In this document: positions 56,466 to 62,000 of the stretch, in pieces
Layout of the letters: every line of letters begins with the position of its first letter
How positions within the stretch are numbered: position 1 is the stretch's first letter
Source of the DNA: Gnetum montanum
Taxonomy: Eukaryota; Streptophyta; Gnetopsida; Gnetales; Gnetaceae
Length of the DNA stretch: 62,000 bases
Direction: 5' to 3'
Assembly (NCBI GenBank): GCA_015680685.1
Contig: MNCI01011128.1
Coordinates: 1,022,934 to 1,084,933, forward strand
Program-made: the position numbers and the translations under genes
The notes under the pieces: model-generated
Told to the model about the DNA's origin: nothing
The model's database searches: none
What the model saw: only the letters and a program-made list of their open reading frames with translations

Positions 56466-59408
56466 CTTCCTAACATGATGTACTTTCAACTACCAACCAC
56501 CATAAGGATCATCACCTAGAGGCTCAATTCTCATCTTGCTAAGGAAGGGTTTTGGGAGGGTGGTGGATAAGCGAAAGCCTAACCTTTTTTGAATGGTTGT
56601 GCTTACGCTTGAACCCAAGTCTTATGACTTGAGAAACAAGCACCTTACTGTCACTCTAAGTAAATTCTCTTTTTTTATTTTCCTTCTTCAAATAAAATAG
56701 GTAAACAACAAGGCACTTCTTTTCTAGTTGTTACAACCCAACTTTAACCACAATTTTTTCCTTTCAAAACACAACATTTGATTTAATATTGTAAGCTCTT
56801 AGTTTAAATTTTTCCTTTTTAAGCTCTCATTTCTAATTTCCTTTTTTGAGTTCTTGGTGTTTTCCTAATTAATGTTAAGCATGTTACATATTCGAAATCA
56901 TTTTTTTATTTTTTACAATTAATATTAATTTTTTGTGTTCCAACATCCTCAAAAAATGCTATCTTTATCACTCTATACAAACTACATGTAAAGGTAACCT
57001 AAGGATTCATCAATGATTTTTTGTAACTAGCTATGTATTTGATCCCATTACTTAACTTACAAATTACAACTAACATCACTTAACTAACTAAGATATGCTT
57101 CACTAACACTTAACGTTGTAGTATTTAACAATAATTTGTCCTCATTAGACATGCCACTTTCCTTTCATGATGTTATACAATAACATAGGTTTATTACATG
57201 TATTTAATTTATTATGATATTACAATTTATAATATTTTCTTAAGCTTCTAAAGGCGAGAGGGAAAAATGAGGGTGTCTAAGCCTATCAACTATATGTATC
57301 CTAAGGACATACAATAAACATGTCTCATTCTTATGTTAGGCCCTCATGAATAGCTGCAACTAATGAGAGCATCCTTTAACTTAGAAACCTATGTACATAA
57401 TAAGGTACAAGTTCCCATTACAATTAATGTAACTATGTTGGTTTTTGTTCATTACATTAGTTATTAAAATTTTTAATTAGTGTAATGCTTATTGTACCTC
57501 CTATACACCTTTGTATGAACTTTAATTATTGTTTTCATAAGCTTTATAATAATGAGAAGATAGGAAATAACTTATTGAAAACTATACAATAATAATGTGT
57601 TCAATTTTGGTAGATAATGTTGAGTTATATAAAGTTCTTATTGGACTATTTATCTTAGGATGTACCTATGTTTCACTTATTTTAGGTTTCAACACCCTAA
57701 CTAAAAATTCTATAGCTTTTGGGAAAGCATACTAAAAAATTTTAGGAGAATCATTAGTAGAATATGATCCAAATTTTAAAAACATATATTTTAAAAAATT
57801 AGTATCAAATGCAAAATTAAAAGCATATCATATTCAAATAAATCAATTCACTAAAAGAAACTTATATTTTAATAAAAATATCAAACCAAATTCATAATCT
57901 TTTAATTTTTGATCAATTTAAATTATTATACTTTAAAATGCTTGTAATCAGTCAAACATTATTAATATATAGCACATTCAACCAACCAAATTCCTATTAA
58001 AAAGTAATATAATATACTTCATGTGATTTCAAGCTTAAATTTTGAATTTCATGTTGACTACTTTAAAAGAACAATTTGTTGTTTTCAAATAAAAAGATAC
58101 AAATGGTAAAGCTTCATACATAGCAATGCAACAAAACATGAAATATATCATCTAATGTAGCTATTTTGTACTTTATATTTTTCCTCTTGATTTTTGGAAT
58201 TCTATTGAATGTTGATCTATAGGAGTACAATGTGAAGCCCTAATTTGTAATGTTGGGAATGCCTACAAAGGATGAAGAAATCTAACATGTGGAGGATCAA
58301 AAAATTGGTAGAAACCTCTAATTGGACTACATATCTTGGAGTGTACCTATGTTTCACTTATTTTAGGTTTCAATACCCCTAATATTCTTTCATATGATTG
58401 TCATGGTATACCATATGAGGCTATCTTAGATTATGTAATTAGAAGGCCTACTTTGGAGAAAAAAAAATTCTGTAGCTTAGAATATTTCCTTCATATATAA
58501 TTCTATTAAATTGCATAAGATAAACTACACACCACAAACATTAGAGGACTTGGAGTGGCTTCTATTTTAGATAAGTTACAAGAGTAGTAGCTTTGTAAAA
58601 AAATGTTAATACATCACTATTCTAAAACAAGCATGGAAGAAAACAATTAAAGATGATCTAAAAAAATCGCAGAAAACCAAAGATCTAGCATAGAGGCAAA
58701 TGGTGAAAAGGAACTTATGTAGCTGATCTCATTTTATTAGGAGAAGCCTAGGATGATATAGATGATGATATTTATATTAAGTTAGGCTTAGAAATAGTAA
58801 AACCATAATTAAATGAAAGATTTCATAAATTTAAGCTTGGGCAATCTTTCTTTCCAAAGTTACTAGATTCCTTTACCACATAGATGATGTAGTAGATGAG
58901 GACATGTATCCTCTCAAGATTAGACATAAGCTTCATTAGTGTTTCTTCTTCATTGAGATGCTTTGAAAGCTTCAAATGTTGGTTAATCTAAAAATTGGAA
59001 GAGAAAAATAAAGTGATGAAAATAATTTATATTCACTCTACTATGAAGCTTGATGCAAAAGCAATGATGGATAAAAATACCCAAACTAAAAATGAAATAA
59101 TAGAACTTGAAATAGGGAAGCCAACATATTATGAGTTTTACTGCAATAAATTCATAATATAAACCACACAAGAAAATGAATAGGAGATAGTACAATTCTA
59201 GTATACACAACATAGCCAACTAAAAAATAAAGCATAGGATTACATTCAATACAACACAAAACCCACTTCTCAAAAAGTTATTAGCAAAGGTTGATAATGC
59301 TTAATGCTGAAAAGAAATATGAGAAACATTAGAATGAGGGAAAGATAGGAGAAAGAAGCACATCTATTGGTGGCACTAGATGCTTAATGCTAATGGCATA
59401 TTACTAAT
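56466..59408. other. AT-rich flank without recognised gene
   Basis: No coding region could be supported. It holds a direct repeat of about 58 bases (57641-57698 and 58322-58379) and a possible tRNA-like B-box sequence near 56590-56650. Otherwise low-complexity AT-rich DNA, probably old decayed repeats. Confidence 0.4.
57641..58379 (+). repeat. Pair of direct repeats, about 58 bases, 681 apart
   Basis: 57641-57698 and 58322-58379 share tgtacctatgtttcacttat and ttttaggtttcaa with few differences. They could be ends of an unrecognised element or a segmental copy. Confidence 0.6.
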
Positions 59409-60329
59409 TGATGAAGTGCTAGAAGGTCACTGCGTTTACCAGACCGTGTATATGAGGTCTCGTATACACGGCCGCATTGACACAGCCCCGTATACGTGGC
59501 CCAGTCGATGCATCCTTCCATGCGTCGACGTGGCCCTGTTTACGCAGCACCTATTTCGGCCTATAAATAAGTGGGCTTCCACCACACTTAGGTACCTTTT
59601 TTTTAGTTGTAGTGAAGCTCTTGCAATTTTTTCCCGTGAGAGTTAGAATATTTTCCAAGTGCCCGTAGTAGGTGTAAGAAAGGTGTCCGGCTCTTGATTC
59701 GAGCGCTAATGCACTTGAGCCCATTGGCGTGAACGACAATAAAGACAAGCTTTTCAAGCATTCCTTGCAGCAATTGGACTTATCCATTTCTATGCATTTA
59801 TAGTTTAATTTTTATATGCTTTAATCATTCATTGAGTTTATTTTTTTATTATTTTAATCTCTCTTGCTCTCTTATAGTTTGCAGGAACCATAAGTACAAC
59901 CATCTCGAATGTGAAACCCAACACTTGGCAACCCAACGATGCTTAACGTCTGGTGGCCTAGTAGTGGTTAGGGGATGCTTAGGACGTGCATGGAAGATGG
60001 GATCAGATACTTATGTTAGTAAGAGTTAGGAAATAGATTAGGATAATTATAGATTACATAATATTGCATTCCTTACTTTCCATTCCGAGAATTAGACGCT
60101 AGAAGATAAAGTAAAAAGCCATAAAAATCAATTGCCTCAATCTCACTTAACCATCGCAATCAAAACATCACAAGTCAGGTTGAGAGGACAATGACCGTTC
60201 TAACAAAGGGTTCTGTTGGTTAAGGGTCTTATGTGTGTTAAGTGCTTACAGTCTACGGAATTCAACCAAGTCATGTGTGATTGCTCGTGATTTGCATGGT
60301 TGGGCGTAGGGGTACCTAGCTGCTCATCA
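59409..60329 (+). repeat. 5' LTR of element F
   Basis: 921 bases, TGATGAAGTG ... GCTGCTCATCA. U3 carries gtatac and gtcgac palindromes with ggcc spacers, as in B, and ctataaataa at 59561-59570. Downstream blocks (aagtacaaccatctcgaatg, ggtgcttaacgtctggt-like) follow B's LTR. Confidence 0.85.
59425..59570 (+). promoter_or_regulatory. U3 palindromic region and TATA box, element F
   Basis: gaccgtgtatatgaggtctc, cgtatacacggccgc, ccgtatacgtggcc and gcgtcgacgtggccc precede the TATA box at 59561. Same signature class as B. Confidence 0.6.
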
Positions 60330-60330
60330 T

Positions 60331-60348
60331 TAGCACCGTTGTCAGGGA
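60331..60348 (+). other. Primer-binding site, element F
   Basis: tagcaccgttgtcaggga, four transition-type differences from the tRNA-Asp site; one base from the LTR end. Confidence 0.65.
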
Positions 60349-60472
60349 TTGTTAGTCTTACATGTGCCATTTAACCTTAGAAAAATTATTATTCACGTCG
60401 TTGGAATGGACCCAAGATAGTAAAATTTATGCATGCTAGGTGAACTAAGTAAAAAGTAAGGTAAACCAAATC

Positions 60473-62000
60473 GTGGATTATCTAATATCCAACATGTCTT
60501 CTTCTCATAGGCGAGATGAATCCAACCCACTGGTGCTGCAAGAATGTCGGGTGGTCTACACACATCTAGATGAATATGTCCCCAACTTCACCTTCATCCT
60601 ACATCAGCATGAACATTCACGATGGTGGGGCATGGAAGGCAACATCATTATACCGCCTGACCGATCAGCTCCTGGAATGTTGTTTCACAATCTTTCCAGA
60701 CTAGGCATCCAGGACTACGGTGTGGAGTATGTCATGGAGGACCATGACTACCAGGACTATCGTCCCACTGAGGCCCAACGAGCACAAGATTAGCAGCAGG
60801 CAAAATGGTATGAACACATGAAGCGGAAATAATTCAGTAACCCCTTATTCTTGCAAGGGTTGCAGGACAATGGGGAGCTTATCTTTCATGATTTCCATTT
60901 GGTTGAACTTCGTCTAGGTCATCAGATCATTCATTCCATCATCCAGAACAAGCAATCAAGTGACCGGGACCCCTAAGAGAATGGAGGGTTACATCAGAGA
61001 AGTCACGACACAAGCAAAGATGGGCAAAAAGATTGAGGCCACCATCTGAGTAGAGGAAGAGATTGACACCGAGGAGGTGGTGATCCCTCTCCCTCTTCTC
61101 CATCCTCCCGCTCCCCTCTACCTTCATCCAATTTAGACTCCAATCATAATCATGGTAGAAAGGGGCGGGCCGATGGTGATCATAAGGACTGGAGGGAACA
61201 GTGTGAGAAAGCACGTGACCAATCACGCGAGGCACACCATCATGAAAGGAGAGGCAGCAAAAATTGTCATAGACATCGTGTTCCTCAGTAGGACTATGAC
61301 TCGAATAAGCCATTGTTGGCTACTCGAAGCATGCTTCATATCACCAAGGCAATTCAAATACCCAACAAGCACTTAAAGGATAGTCGGATTAAATGCATTA
61401 ACATGAACAGCATCCCCAGATTTGAAGGAGGGTACAATTGTGATCCAAAAACTCACCTACAAGAATTCCATGATGCTTGCATCCTACAGAATATTGATAA
61501 TGATTGGTAGAAGCTTAAGATGTTCCCTCACACACTCATTGAGGAAGAAGAAAGCTAGTACCGGTCTTTGGAACTGGAATCAATCAAAAGATGGAGTATG
61601 ATGCTTGAGATTTTCAATGACAAGTATCAAACCTACTCTAGGGTGGTGAATCTAAGACGTCAAATCCAAGGCTGGAAGTAAGGGAATCATGAACCCTTGG
61701 ATGCAACCATAAGTAAGTACTATTCATTGTTACATCGGGGCCCTAGTCATGACTACTCTCAGCAGGCACAACTTCACCATATCATTGATGGGCTCCACCT
61801 TGCAACTAGAAAGACCCTTGGCATGTAATCCCAGGGACAATTATCCAAACTAAGGGTCCATCAACTACAGTGCCTCATTGAGCAAGTGGCCAAAGAAGAG
61901 GGGGAACTCAAAAAGAAGGAGAGTGCAGAGGAGTTTAATCGAGATCCCTCCATCAAAAAGAGGAAGGTCTGATTCTATGAAGAGGACGAGGAATCACCAC
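60473..62000 (+). pseudogene. gag: Element F gag, open at right edge
   Basis: Start ATG 60473 (MDYLISNMSSSHRRDESNPL). The N-terminal domain reads CRVVYTHLDEYVPNFTFILH, RWWGMEGNIIIPPDRSAP, YVMEDHDYQDYRPTEAQRAQ, the clearest copy of this domain. An Arg/Ser-rich linker follows, then ATRSMLHITKAIQIPNKHLK, PRFEGGYNCDPKTHLQEFHD and the gag core to the window end. Stops (e.g. TAG 60791-60793) occur without frameshift, mostly where B or A have CAG, TGG or CGA. Confidence 0.8.

Larger units (their letters stand above)
59409..62000 (+). mobile_element. Ty3/gypsy element F, 5' part, truncated by window edge
   Basis: Complete 5' LTR (59409-60329), primer site and the first ~1.5 kb of gag, all of B type. 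The left flank ends ctaat (59404-59408), the expected target duplication, whose partner would lie to the right of the window. Whether F carries pol and ORF2 cannot be seen. Confidence 0.87.

Noticed and set aside
56466-59408. Continuation of the copia element or of the 19-25 kb host gene
   Set aside because: I found no coding similarity; the copia LTR similarity ends at 56465.

Overview
This is a plant nuclear-genome window, most likely from a large, repeat-rich seed-plant genome. A conifer or other gymnosperm is my guess, from the density and age of nested Ty3/gypsy elements; that part is inference. It is almost wholly transposable elements, with broken remains of one or two host genes. No bacterial, phage, organellar, rRNA or complete tRNA gene was seen.

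Six copies (A-F) of one Ty3/gypsy family dominate. They share TGATGA...TCATCA LTR ends, a tRNA-Asp-type primer-binding site and a related 3' non-coding region. A (1-5525, +; cut by the left edge) has gag and protease only, and sits inside the 5' LTR of B. B (5526-18387, +) is the fullest copy: gag, protease, RT, RNase H, integrase, then a long second ORF (ORF2, about 950 codons). B interrupts an old LINE whose 3' part follows at 18393-19460. From about 19.5 to 25.3 kb lies the only non-transposon-like stretch: a broken multi-exon minus-strand gene with a P-loop exon, and a possible ALG14-like first exon.

An old Ty1/copia element (minus, about 25284-56465) is split by two insertions with exact target-site duplications: C (28622-48204, minus, CTTTT) and E (48650-55041, plus, CTAAG). 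C is itself split by D (36418-45506, minus, CCCTT). Removing the insertions restores continuous copia and C reading frames. C has gag-pol but no ORF2; D has gag and ORF2 but no pol; E has gag only. F (59409-62000, +) starts near the right edge and runs out of the window.

The most interesting signal is a conserved second transcription unit in the two copies with ORF2 (B and D). A palindrome-rich array plus TATA box, resembling the U3 of that same element's own LTR, lies a few hundred bases upstream of ORF2. It is followed by a predicted leader intron of 219-295 bases whose acceptor AG directly abuts the ORF2 ATG. B's internal array matches B's LTR signature and D's matches D's. Elements without ORF2 lack the array but keep the acceptor and a stub. 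A motif AGTC(A/G)TGGGGG recurs at the end of gag-pol, just inside the intron, and at the polypurine tract. Every large ORF carries stop codons or other damage, mostly of the C-to-T kind, so these copies look dead; the architecture is a fossil record of the family.
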